Source: Coniella vitis (taxonomy: Eukaryota; Ascomycota; Sordariomycetes; Diaporthales; Schizoparmaceae). From it: a stretch of DNA of 64,000 bases. The notes under the pieces are model-generated. The model saw only the letters and a program-made list of their open reading frames with translations, searched no databases and was not told where the DNA came from. Shown here piece after piece: positions 12,031 through 22,885 of the stretch. The translations under genes and the position numbers were made by a program. The stretch spans positions 1,550,001 to 1,614,000 of the forward strand of contig WUJK01000010.1 of NCBI GenBank assembly GCA_011317545.1, written 5' to 3'. Position 1 is the first letter of the stretch; each line of letters opens with the position of its first letter.

Positions 12031-13596
12031 CCACCAACAGCACACCGACTTCACCGTTACTTGTATCTGTCCAGGCAGGTCAACATGCTGCACGTCTACT
12101 ATAATGTACTATGTATGCATCTGCTGGGTAGGTAGGTGGAGCGTATGTGGGATCCTAAGGCGGGGCTGTGATTGTTGCCCAATGGCATCGCTCCGACTTG
12201 TCACGACCTGCAGGCACCAAGCCCAGCGATCCGGCAACGCCATTGGAATTATCCTGGTGGCCATTGGACGGCACTGGCGTAGTGCTCCCTTGCTTTTGTT
12301 GCCGATTGCCAACCACGTCGTCGACAGAGCCACATGTGCAAGGAACCCGCTATCTGCTTGTTCCCAAGTCCACGTGCTTTGCTCCGCGACCTGCTCAACA
12401 CGGTTAGCCTCCTGTTGTGACCGACGGACCAAATGTGGCAGTTATCAGTGGTTGGGGGAGCTGGCGAATGGCTCAGTCCGGCGCCGGCCGCCTCTGAACA
12501 GTTTCCTGCCTGCTCAGGCTAGATGTGTGCTTATCTCAACTTTTCGCAGGAGACGATCAAGATGACTCTGCAAATAACGCACATTATCAGCTAGTCTGTG
12601 TTGTCATGAATGATTCCCAGTCTGGACTGCATGGCGCAAAGCGGAAAAATTGCCCTTGTAGAGGATTATTGCAGCGGTCCAGGACCAACGGAGTTGGTAC
12701 TATGTACAAGCTGGATGTTGGCATGAGCATGGACTATGCGCCTTGGCTTGATATTCTTGGACTCGGAGGTCATATCGGCGTCGTCATCCAATGAGGGACC
12801 GCGAAACGTGGCTGGCGTCCAAATAATGTGTAACTCGGCCCATTCGGAAATAATGTTAGCTCGTCGACTCTGCACTTCCACGCTCTTGCAACAGGATCAT
12901 TGCCCACTGATCTGCCATCTGTTGGTACCAAGCTAGTCATACCCTCTTCATACTGCAGCTCATTTAAGGGAGTTGGCTCTTGGTGCTCGGCATAGTTGCA
13001 CAGTCTCGCCACGCGTCAGGGCAAAACCAAGCTGAATATCGATTCAGCCATTGCCCATCTCGCAGTATTTCTTTTCTGTCGTAGTCGCGTGGCGGCTGAC
13101 GAACATCTCATTAGCACATGTACCGATTCGTCAAGCTCATAGCGGATATTTCGCGTGGTAGTTTAAAGTTGACATACCGCTCAATTGCTGTTATCGGCAC
13201 CCGCCGCACCGGCTGTATCGGCCCAGAACTACAAACAATGGATATCAAATGTGGCGAGCAAGTGCTGAAAGTGATTGAAACAAGCAGAGGGAAAGGCTCG
13301 AGAATACGACGTGCAATCATGGCTCAAGATGTCACGAGATTGAGAAAAGCCTCAAAGGTGTGAATTTGTGGTGGGAGATGAAGAAAAAATGCAGTCTCTT
13401 TGTCCCACCTAGGTAGTATTTGAGTTGAGGCAAAGCCTGGGTCGGATGGCTCCTTCCTCCCCCATCTCACTTAGGCTCGCAAGATCTGATCGCGGCAAAG
13501 CCCAGCAGACACAATAAAATCTCCACCTCTTCGCTTCAACAGAGACAATCTTTTTTTGTTCACTCGTCGCGCTGCCATCCATATCTTGACCGTCGA
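12031..13596. other. Intergenic region between acid phosphatase and Cys-rich gene
   Basis: No convincing coding frame. It contains two copies of the ACTATGTA octamer (12108-12115 and 12699-12706). It is upstream of the phosphatase and downstream of the minus-strand cysteine-rich gene. Confidence 0.45.
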
Positions 13597-14463
13597 TCAC
13601 GCACACTGCTCACAGCTATTACTGCAATCTCCTGGCCCCACGACCACACTCTTCACACACGCTGTTGTCCGCGTAGTCGTCGGCAAGGGCTTGTATTTCT
13701 GCTGTCCCGAGGTGCAGTGGGACTTGACGGCTGGGCAGTGACAGAACGCCGACTTGGGCTGCGAATGCGTCAGGTGCACGGTTGCCGTGGGCTCCTTGCA
13801 TGTCTTGGATTTGGGCAGTTGCACTTGAGTGCCAGCTGGCTTTGTCGGCCTCGCAGTGACATTCAAACTATGAAGAGTGATATTGGCCTGGGTTTTCTGC
13901 GCCGCGAGCACTGAACTGCTTTGGCAAGATGGGCAGTTGCTGCACCCTGGATTGTCGAATATCTATGTGCGTAGTCGTCAGCGCTTATTGTTGCTCCCAT
14001 AGCCCAGCCATGTACGCATTGAGGATGGGTGCGAATCAAGATTTACATTCAACGTCGCGGTACAATCCCCGGACCTCACGATAGTGTCGGTTTGTGGTGG
14101 CAAGGGCGTGGGCCCTGTCGGTTCGCCAAGCGAGCAGGTCGAGGTTGGCTCTTCACAAACGTATCTGAGGCAGAAGAGATGCAAGGCGGTCGCCGTGGTT
14201 GTTTCTGTGGGGGTTGCGCAGGACTCGAGCTCGGTTCTGTTGGAGGAGGCTGGCCGTGGCAGTATGCCGCCTTTGATGGTGGGGGCAAAGGCTTTTGGCG
14301 AAGCCAGGATGCTATTTGGTGACAAGTGAATGTTGGCGAGAGAATTGAAGCGAGTTGATGCTACATGCCCAATGGAAGAGCAGCATTGTGAAGAAATGGA
14401 GTGTCCGGCTTACCCATCGATGGCACCCAGGCATGTGATAACAAGTATTGATGAAACAAGCAT
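13597..14463 (-). CDS. Small secreted cysteine-rich protein, unknown family
   Basis: Reconstructed by hand from three exons: 14463-14414, 14311-14047 and 13962-13597, giving 226 aa. Introns are GTAAGC...AATAG (102 nt) and GTAAAT...CATAG (84 nt, with a CTGAC branch-like element), and all junctions preserve frame. Residues 1-15 (MLVSSILVITCLGAI) look like a signal peptide. The mature protein has about 15 cysteines arranged partly in pairs (NPGCSNCPSC, CHCPA, CSNSCEQC), with Thr/Pro-rich spacers. I do not recognise the family; no catalytic motif or GPI tail is visible. Cys-rich secreted proteins of this size are typical of fungal effectors or cell-wall proteins, but that is inference. A TATAAG element sits about 195 bp upstream. 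The weak point is the first intron, whose acceptor is not pyrimidine-rich. Confidence 0.6.
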
Positions 14464-14656
14464 CTTTTCGACCTAGGACTGAATTCAAGCCAGCCGTACA
14501 GCAGCGTTTTTATCGATATATGCGAGCTTGTGCTGTGTGACGCTCAACTGCAGGTTGGAGTCGGCGTTGAACAAGCACAACGTCAGTAAACAAGATCTTG
14601 CACTTGCCTTCCGAGCTGCAGGAGGTTAGGCCCCCCGCAACTTCCAGAGTTCCCAT

Positions 14657-14662
14657 CTTATA
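14657..14662 (-). promoter_or_regulatory. Putative TATA box of the Cys-rich gene
   Basis: TATAAG on the minus strand within ATATAAGATGG, roughly 195 bp upstream of the inferred ATG at 14463. Supports transcription in the inferred direction, but weakly. Confidence 0.35.
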
Positions 14663-14663
14663 T

Positions 14664-16429
14664 CCCACCCAGAAAAGCCGGGGATCTTCCCTTCCAACAC
14701 GATCACACGATGAGGCCGGGTCGCCCTTACATGATTTCAGGTGCGGTACAATGTCTCGCACGGCGACGGCTAAGCCGGGTGTTACTCTGGAAGATGTGTC
14801 CATTTGCCAGTGCTGTCTACGCTGGTTCAACGTTTGTCAACGGCTAGGTCATGCGCGGATTGGCTGCAAGAGTAGCGTGTACGCTGAGAATGTGAAGACT
14901 TTTGCCGTCATTCGTCTGACGTGAAAATAACTTGGCGAGGTCATCAGAGAAACCCTTGATTGAGGGATCCTCGTTCCAGTAGGGGGCTAGTATAAATCTT
15001 ATGTCATGTCTCAGAGTGCCCTTGCAAGAGGGCACATTTGACGAGAACCCTTCTGCTTTATTGAGGGACCATATCACAGTCTATACGACTCTTGAATGGT
15101 TGGATTCATGGTACTCGCTGCCTCAACAATTTGATGATGCTCGTTGAATAATACAAAGGGCACTTTCAATATCAGTAATACGGCTTGTATACGGTAGCTT
15201 CAATTTTGGGTTCGTTAGGGCCGAGACCTTGGTGGGTTGCCATGCTGTTCACGTGAGAAACCATTGGTGGTTTTTTCTTTTCTTTTCTTTTCTTAATGAA
15301 ACATCGCTCCGCCCGTGTTCGCATGTCTGGGTCTCTCTTCTACTTGTCTCTTCTTGAAGCATCTGAGGGAATGAGCATGTCCATAGGTAAAAATAGCGAC
15401 CAACCACAGCGACGCAAGGCTGACGTTGGCAGGTGTAAATCATTAGGCGACTTGGCGGCAACACCAGTTGACGCCGCTCCCGCGAGATCCACCTATTCCG
15501 TCTGTCCGCCAGTCAGGCCAACTACACGCTTTATAGTTTCTCTGAAGGAGTGAGAATCTCCAAATCAATACTCTGCCGCTGGCTTGGATATAAGAGATGC
15601 CTTCGAAATCAATTAAAGTCATGAACGTCGTTGCATTTTGGGCCTGTCGAGGTTATGTAAGCTGTCAGCGCCCCTACAGTACTGTGTAAGTACCCAGGTA
15701 GCAGCCCTACCCTTGCGAATTAGGGGTTTACTTACAGGGCCCACGCCACAAGTGCCGAACACCCGCGTTTCAGTAGAGCTACTGCAACATCATGAAGGAA
15801 GGTTCGACATGGCACTCTGTGCATGCCGAAAGATCATATCATGGCAAGTCTGGAGTCACAGGTCTTGGCTTACATAAGAACATTGTCAAGGTGCAGACTG
15901 TCCTGGTGAATGATCCGACGGCTGACACGGCGTGCCCCAAGTGTGGCATTTTTCTGCCAAACAACAAACAACTGCATTTCGTCCAGTGAGGCGGCGCCAG
16001 AGACTTTTGAAACGGCGGCGATGCAGGCCTTCAGCGTTGGTTGACTGGGGCTGGCGCCTCTCCTGATTGCGTCAGGCGTGTCGCGGCCCCGGTCAGTGTC
16101 GTCCCACTTCTATCGTCGTCCTTTTGCTCTGCTTCGTCACTTTGCCCAGTGGGCCAACTCTCTTGCCCCTGATGGCTATGCTGAAGCAGTCGCAGTCTTT
16201 ATCTTTTCTTCTTCTCTCTTCCTCGCCAGCCCGCTGTGTTATGTTGCGCCCCTCGAGCGGGCGCCCGAACAAGTCCGACCCGACCAAGTTGGGCTCAAGT
16301 CCACCATATTCGAGGACGCGTCATCAACCGGAGGATTAAATATTACAACGACGCACACCCACAGGCGGAATCGAACCTCCAGCACCCGTTGCATCGAGCT
16401 GGAACTGTCCAGCAAACAATTGAGCCGTC
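14664..16429. other. Divergent intergenic region between two small secreted genes
   Basis: No supported gene. The stretch 16067-16429 in front of the next gene is a leader/promoter region. A sequence at 16361-16374 resembles a tRNA T-arm but lacks the rest of a tRNA. Confidence 0.45.
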
Positions 16430-16929
16430 ATGTTCTGCCACTTGCGCCTGCTTACGCTCCTCCTGGGCTTTTGCGCGGCTTCCGCGCTGGCTGGCCCCGT
16501 CTGGTGGATGGGCGCCTACAACTTCCGCTGCAAGCCCCCGGGCTACGTTGAGGTCACACTCGGTGATTGGAATGGCGAGTGGAGGGTATCGAGTATTTGC
16601 AAGCCAGGCACATGCTGCTCAAACTATGCCAACACAGGTGAGTTTTTGGCTGGTTTGCGACGGAAACCCTATTTAGACACTAACAGAACTGGAAACTAGG
16701 GCCACTATGCACGGTCGAGGCTTGCAACGCAGCGAATACAGAGCGAGAGCGGCTCACGGCTTCACACAACTATGCTGAGGCGCGGAGAAAGAAGAAGCAG
16801 AAAGAGGACGACGAGCGCAATAAAGAAACCAAGGAGCAAGAAGCGATAAAGAAATGGAAAGAAAAGGAGGAACAAGAGGAAAAACAAAAGCAGGCAGCCG
16901 CAGCAGCCGCAGCAGCAGCAACATTGTGA
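16430..16929 (+). CDS. Small secreted protein with C-terminal charged helix
   Basis: Two exons, 16430-16637 and 16700-16929, with a GTGAGT...ACTAG intron, give 145 aa. Residues 1-21 form a clear signal peptide ending ASALAG. The mature N-terminus holds Trp and Cys residues (VWWMGAYNFRCKPPGY, GDWNGEWRVSSICKPGTCCSNY, GPLCTVEACN): seven cysteines in about 65 residues, the pattern of a small disulfide-bonded secreted domain. From about residue 88 the protein changes abruptly to a Lys/Glu-rich predicted helix (RRKKKQKEDDERNKE...) ending in nine alanines and Thr-Leu. I do not recognise the family. The combination of a disulfide domain with a charged, poly-Ala tail is unusual for a secreted protein. 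An effector role is possible but unproven. Confidence 0.7.
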
Positions 16930-18098
16930 AGAATTTGGGTCGCCAAATACAAGTCGTCTCGACAGATTCTCCACCCAAAGTGTAGTCACATATATGTTGC
17001 GAAACAGCAATTTGGCTAATGAAGCCGCACTACCAAAACCCCGCGTACCTGTTGAACGTATTGAGAAGCAGTCAGCACGAGCCTCTCATAGCATAGCTGT
17101 GCATTCTATGCACAGCAATCGTGCAGCATGCTCCCACCAAGCAGTTCTGTATCAAGACCTGCCTACTATGCATAGCCTTTTGCAGACAGTACGATCCACA
17201 CAACACTCAATCGCCATGCCGGTTTATGGGAGGGTGATAGGCACCGCCAGATCCCGTTTGACCCATGTCCAGTACCAACGGATTGTCTGAGACAAGGCAC
17301 ACGTGTGTACGACTAAGAAAGGACCAATCCCCCTACCCAATAAGCATCACTGAAAACATTTGGTAGCAGGAACGGCTGCCTCGCACAGCGACGATCCTTC
17401 AAGCATTCAGAAAGTGGTTATGCCAAGATACCGACCGCCTCGTATATTCAATATGGCAGAGACGCAGAGTACCCAGACTTTTGCCTCGCGAGCACTACCC
17501 AATCAGTGCTAGGTTGCTTGTCGGCAGACAGCCAGATTGGCAACTTGTGTGTTTATCATGTCTTCTGCAGCAAGATTCCTTTAGCAAAAGCATTGTCGGC
17601 GTCCATGCATGGGCCCTTATGACCAGATCGCAGCGCCCGCAGATGTCATGCAAACAGACCACAGAGTAAACGCCCAGCCACGGCTGGCAAGGCTGCTGTG
17701 ACGTTGCACTAAGAGCAGGGACAAGGCGAATTGATTCGCTCGACTCGTGGTATCACAGACTGACGGATGTCTTGGATTGGGAGGCACAGTGCTTGTTGCC
17801 GTCACGAAAAGGGTGCTGGGGACTGGCGTATTCTTTTGCAGAAGAAAGAGTCTACGCATATCTCAACGAAGCCACAATGTCATCTCCTTAGATTGACGTG
17901 CATATCTGACGGCTCAGTTGGCAACTACGCAAATATATGCCACTCATTAAATAGATACATAGTAGCTCGAGACGGACCGTGTTTCCCTCTCCCTTTTTGC
18001 ACCGATCCCATTTTGCCAAAACATACTACTGCCGTCCTGGATTTTATATTCCACCTTTCTTTCATTCCCAAGTGTCAGTCAGACCGCCATCCAGCAAG
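16930..18098. other. Intergenic region before the transporter gene
   Basis: No coding frame supported. It contains a short perfect inverted repeat (17096-17116) and one octamer copy (17956-17963). The last 150 bases are pyrimidine-rich leader of the transporter gene. Confidence 0.45.
17096..17116. repeat. Perfect 9-bp inverted repeat, 3-nt loop
   Basis: GCTGTGCAT, TCT, ATGCACAGC. It could form a hairpin or be a dyad binding site. A related ATGCAT-centred dyad (CTATGCATAG) follows at about 17168. Confidence 0.7.
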
Positions 18099-19695
18099 AT
18101 GGCATACGGAGAGAACACACGCAGTGTTCGAGGGGCAGACGAGGAGAAAGATTTTCACCAGACAGCACCAGGAGTCACTATGTCTCCAGAACTTTTCGAG
18201 CGAGTACGTTCCCATTGCCCTGACTTTCCTGTCCCTTTTCACCTTTCCTTTTCTGTCTTCTTTGTCGTGCGCTTCTTGAGCAAGGAATTCTCTGTGACTC
18301 TGTCCGATCAGAATATGTTTATCACATAATTAATAGATGTTTTATTGATGACAGCTTTACTTTACCTCAAAGACGCATCACCTCGGCGATAATAATCGGA
18401 GGTTTGCCAATCCTACTGCGCTGGGCTTTGTTGGGTGTGTTCCCGTAACCCTCTCGGTGGGCTGACGGATACTGTTTGCTAGTTGAGCTCCGGTGAAGCT
18501 GGTGAAGCAGAATATGATCGGCGAAAGATGGGGCTAACGCAACGCATGGGAAAACATTTTAGCTTCGCCATCTCTGCTTCAACCTTCGGGATGGTCTTGA
18601 TGGGTTGGGGCGGCGCCAGCGGTCTCTCTCCTTTGGTGTACGTCTACCAATCCTCCTCCATTTCAACAACGCCAAACTTGCCTCCCCCCCCCCCTAATAT
18701 TGGCTCGGGAATACTGAATTGCATCGCTCTATCATAACCAGCGGCATATTCTTCTTCACCGGTCCCATGCTCTTGACATTCTCACTCGTGTTTGAATGGA
18801 TCATGGGTAACTTCTTTTCCATGATGGTAATGGGTCTGTAAGTAGTAAATCCAGACCACACCTCTTGCATTACTTGCCTTTCATACTGTTACAAATGCAA
18901 GCTGTATAGCATGTGCTGATAAATACGTACGTACACTTGAAGCTTTTCGGTCTATTGGCTATCGTTTGGCGTCCTTCAACTCCCACCGCTGGACCTTGGT
19001 GCGCCATATGCAACGACGGGCGATCCGACGGGGACGGCGTCACCTGCGTATAATGCTGCGATTGCATTATATTTGGTTGTCTGGGTGAGTCTTCGTCTCT
19101 GTTTCTTTTCATCTCCGTGTTCGCCACCATGCCATCCCCATCCCGCAACAGCTTCGATGAACCGAGTCAAAGTGATGTGGATGTGGCACATGGGAAGGTT
19201 ACCTTGAGAGTTTGCAAAAGCTGACCAGAGATGACAATAGGGATTCGCCCTGCTCACCTTCTTCTTCTTCACGCTCAAGATCAATGCTGTGTTCGCCGCT
19301 ATCTTTGGCCTTGTGATGACGGCGTCCTTTGTCCTTTCCGGCGCGTACTGGAAAGTCAGCCAGGAGGAGCACGAGACTGCTGGGCAGTTACAAAAGGTGA
19401 GTCGATCGTAGAGCCATTCCTCCCCAAGCCTCCTATTCAGAGTTTGGTTAAATCGAAAAAAGGAACAAGACAGGACTCCTATACTGACAGATATTTGTTG
19501 CACGTTTTCAAGGCTGGAGGTGCGCTCATATTTGTTTGCGCTTTGTTGGGTTGGTATGCCTGCTTCATCATCATGGCGGCTGAGATGCGCTTGTCTGTGC
19601 GGTTACCCATGGGCGATTTGACGAGGTTCTGGCCTGCGACGGATGTGGATATCGGGGAGGTGAAGGAGGGAGATAGCCAGAGTCGCAGCTCGTGA
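18099..19695 (+). CDS. GPR1/FUN34/YaaH family acetate/ammonia-type transporter
   Basis: Plasma-membrane protein of the Ato/Ady2 family, whose members import acetate or other monocarboxylates or are linked to ammonium export. Seven exons (18099-18203, 18355-18434, 18563-18637, 18742-18837, 18943-19084, 19241-19396, 19513-19695) join in frame to 243 aa, the usual family length. The hydrophilic N-terminus is followed by six hydrophobic segments: FAISASTFGMVLMGW, GIFFFTGPMLLTFSLVFEW, FFSMMVMGLFSVYWLSFGVL, IALYLVVWGFALLTFFFFTL, AVFAAIFGLVMTASFVLSGAYW and ALIFVCALLGWYACFII. The FUN34 signature is recognisable but divergent: NPTALGFVGF in place of the usual NP[AV]PLGL. FWLSFGVL is represented by YWLSFGVL. 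Substrate cannot be told from sequence. Neighbouring genes are unrelated. Confidence 0.93.
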
Positions 19696-21472
19696 AGTTT
19701 TGGGTTCTTGGTGGTGGGATCTTACAATTTGTCATTACTCGACGACAACTTTGCACCCCGAGAAATGCGAAGCGCTGGCGCGCGGATGAAACGACTGTTG
19801 AACTCGATGGTAGGATGGAATCCTCTGCGAGGAGTAGGTAGTAACCGTTATCTGCGATGTTTTGGGAGAGATCAACCCCCCCCCCCAACCCCGGTTGCCC
19901 CTGTATATCGTGCTATAAAAGCTCACAATATCTTCCTAGGCTGGTGTTGTACTACTAGATGGTCAACTGGCGCCCGATCTCTTGTGATCCGTCACCGGAG
20001 AGCTCGCCAGGTACCAGGTGTATAAAGCAAAGAAAGAGGACTGAGAAACGAAAAATCCTAGAGCGAGCCCCGTCACCTACCCATCTTCTTCCATCAACAG
20101 CGAACCCAGCCCACCATGAAAACCACAGAGGATAGATACTTTACGGCCATCTCTTGGTCTAGCCCTGCTCGACTGCCCGCCCGTGGAATTCTGAGCGCAG
20201 TCTTTACATATCATACGAACTAAGCCCAAGTTTCTCTATATTTCTTTGGCAAGTCACTTATTTCTGGACTGAAACGCGGCTTCTTGGCTCATGTGTCTTG
20301 GGCATTTCTATTGAATGCTGATATTATGAGCCCCTGCGAATGGACGCATCTCGCTCGACTCCAACAGGCAAATCAACGACACGAATAGGTTGAAGCAGCC
20401 AAAAGCTGATACGCTGAATTGCCTGGCTACTTACTCTATATTCGAAAACCACATAGGCACGAGATTTCCAAACGACAGGCTAGATGTTTAATTAAGAATG
20501 GGTCCGGGCTACCATTTTTGGCACACCAAGTCTTGACTCGGGGGGGCTGAAGACCAAGTGATTCCACGAAGAGCATAGACCGCAGACTTGCCCATAAAAG
20601 CCGTGTGAAGCAAAGACCACGGCTAATAAAAGGAGAGGCAGATGTGACACGCGGCGGGTCCGGCAGTTGGGCTTTTTTCCGCCGAGAGGCGCGCGCGCGC
20701 GCGCGCACTGGTCCTATTCTTTGATGGCTCGGCGTCGTTCGAAGGCTGCGCTATTCTTTAACAGTAAGGCTCTGTGACCATGCTAGTGGAATGTGTCAAA
20801 AGAAAACACAACCCAATGAAATCTGCGATTGGCCCAAGTTGCGCGAGTGGGAACATCGTCAGGGCGCTATCCTTAGCAGCATTGTGCGAGAAGGTGAGGC
20901 GTGCCACTTCATCGCCAATGCTGACTGGGATATGCTTGGCCGGGGACCACTCCGCGGTTTCTAGAATTAGTATGGAAGGCCCATAGTCAATGTTTCGTCC
21001 CATGTCTTTTTGGGGGGGCCGTAGAGCACATTGTACCAGCAAGAGGCTGAACCGGAATTGGGCACGAAGTTGGTTTGGAAGGAGTGTATATATTTCGGAT
21101 CGCCTTGGTCGTCTGATATGCCAGGGTGGAAGTTCGAGTTTGAGCAAGCCTTTGAAGTTGTACCCTCATTCAGACACATTCTGCGTTTTGTTCCTACTCT
21201 CTTTTATGTATTATTGACGTTCTCACGCACCCGTCAAGTTGGACTGCAAGTTTTCCAACTCATTTTCCAGCCACTCTCTTTTTACTCTCAATATTCCACG
21301 CTTCGTTTCTTCTTATTGTTGGTGCAGCACTGTCTTTGATTTATTATATAACCACTTTTTCGGTCTATTCCCATACCACAGGCAGGTTGATCTTGTGGCG
21401 TCAACTACTTTGTCACACCAGGCTTGCCTCAACCCGTATCCTTTTCTCTTTTCCAACTACCACAACACAAAA
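19696..21472. other. Intergenic region before the Gag-like gene
   Basis: No supported gene. Holds the 3' UTR of the transporter, a C-rich run near 19878, a (GC)9 run at 20689-20706, and the 5' leader of the Gag-like gene. I looked for long terminal repeats flanking the Gag-like gene and saw none. Confidence 0.45.
20689..20706 (+). repeat. (GC)9 dinucleotide repeat
   Basis: Nine GC dinucleotides. Alternating purine-pyrimidine tracts such as this can adopt Z-DNA. Confidence 0.85.
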
Positions 21473-22885
21473 ATGGACGAACAACTACGAAATACCCACT
21501 ATTCCATCCCTCACTCCATCCCAACCCTGACCGGCGAAGAAAACCTCCAGGACTGGATCATCATGGTGGAGCTGGCCCTATACCCGCTCGACTTATCCAA
21601 ATATATCGAATACTCCGTCCCAGAACCCAACAAAACCATCAAGCCCAAAGACTGGGCAGTCTGGCGGCGCCAACGCGGCACCATCGCCTGCATGCTCCAA
21701 AGCACACTGCACAAGGTCCGCCACCATCTCACCAGCGCGGGCATGCCGCTTGCAGAGCGCGACCCGCACGTCATCTTCAAGACGGTCACGGACGTCTTGT
21801 CCCCGCTCGCCAAAGCAGACGGCGTCGACACCATCGCCAATCGCTTGTCCATGTGCCAGGTTGCGGACTACTCGGACCTGCAGGCGTTTCGCGACGACTT
21901 GCAGTATATGCGGCTACGGCTCAAGCAGGTTGGCAGCTGTCCGCCGGACAGTTTTCTTGTCGCCATCTTTCTCAACAAAGTCAAGACCGTCCTGCCGCAG
22001 CATGCTGTGCTGGCGCGGGAGGACAACGCCACGGGGAGCCTGTCCTGGGAGCAGATGATGGCTGAATTGGATCAGGTCATTCTTGGGCGAGCTGGCGCGG
22101 ACGCCAATGCGGAAATCGACGACGCAAGGCAGGATGCAAGAGCTGGTGAAGGCCATGATGCACACCGTGCGCATGGCGGGCTCTCCCTGAGCGGTGTCGT
22201 CCCCGCTACTGCGTTACCACAGTCTATTCTCGAGAGAATATTCTGGTGCTGGGACTGCCAGGACACCGTCTCGAGCGAATGGGGACACATTTGCCATCAT
22301 TCGATCATGCCTGTGAACAAGTACTCTGAGAGTGGCTCGAGGTCTCTTGAGCCCTCGACGACCACCGTCAGCGACACAAACGACGGAGACGATGCAACTG
22401 TGAGGCGGCTCCCCATGATGACCTCAGCCATTACCTCAAACGAGGACGACACACAGAGCAGCATGAATACCTCCACAGAAACCTTCGACTCGACCACCAC
22501 CAAGAAGCCCGAAGCCATTGTCCACGAGACTTCCCTTTCCAAGGCTGCATCCACGAGCTCAGATTCAGACAGCTCCTCGCTCAAGATGGCTGGCACAGTC
22601 CACTTTGACGCTGTCCGCAGCGACGGCTCCGTCGTCAAGTTGGCATTCAAAAATGCCTTCTTTTCTCCTTCGCGGTCCCGTGTCCTGAGCAGAAGTATCA
22701 CCTCTGCAGAAGCTTCTTCCGTCAACGACAGCGTCAGGGGTCGTCAAGGGGTGGAAACTACGAGAGGAGGTTCCTTGCGAGGATCCCAAAAGAGGAGGTA
22801 TTCTCGCAAGACACGGCTATTTTCCAGTGAATCGGACCAGTCGAGGCTTAGCAAGTCTTTGTGGCTATCGCCTGCTAAAGCATAA
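21473..22885 (+). CDS. Stand-alone retrotransposon Gag-like protein
   Basis: Intronless, 470 aa from the ATG at 21473, which has A at -3; the frame is open further upstream without a better start. Residues 10-205 follow the Ty1/Copia-type Gag (UBN2-like) layout: LTGEENLQDWIIMVELAL near the start, then a helical region with TIACMLQSTL, DLQAFRDDLQYMRLRLKQVG and FLVAIFLNKVKTVLP. A Cys/His cluster follows (CWDCQDTVSSEWGHICHH), resembling but not matching the CX2CX4HX4C zinc knuckle. The C-terminal 200 residues are Ser/Thr-rich with basic ends. No protease, integrase or reverse transcriptase frame lies downstream, and no LTRs are evident. This suggests either an isolated Gag remnant or a host gene derived from Gag. 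The intact frame favours the latter. Confidence 0.75.
   Translation: MDEQLRNTHYSIPHSIPTLTGEENLQDWIIMVELALYPLDLSKYIEYSVPEPNKTIKPKDWAVWRRQRGTIACMLQSTLHKVRHHLTSAGMPLAERDPHVIFKTVTDVLSPLAKADGVDTIANRLSMCQVADYSDLQAFRDDLQYMRLRLKQVGSCPPDSFLVAIFLNKVKTVLPQHAVLAREDNATGSLSWEQMMAELDQVILGRAGADANAEIDDARQDARAGEGHDAHRAHGGLSLSGVVPATALPQSILERIFWCWDCQDTVSSEWGHICHHSIMPVNKYSESGSRSLEPSTTTVSDTNDGDDATVRRLPMMTSAITSNEDDTQSSMNTSTETFDSTTTKKPEAIVHETSLSKAASTSSDSDSSSLKMAGTVHFDAVRSDGSVVKLAFKNAFFSPSRSRVLSRSITSAEASSVNDSVRGRQGVETTRGGSLRGSQKRRYSRKTRLFSSESDQSRLSKSLWLSPAKA

Noticed and set aside
14751..14924. Small frame with CQCCLRWFNVCQRLGHARIGC
   Set aside because: The cysteines are suggestive, but there is no signal peptide, splice site or family; too short to support.
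16361..16374. tRNA-like T-arm sequence on the minus strand (GGTTCGATTCCGCC)
   Set aside because: The flanks do not pair into a T-stem, and no acceptor, D or anticodon arms follow; it is a chance match in a promoter/leader region.
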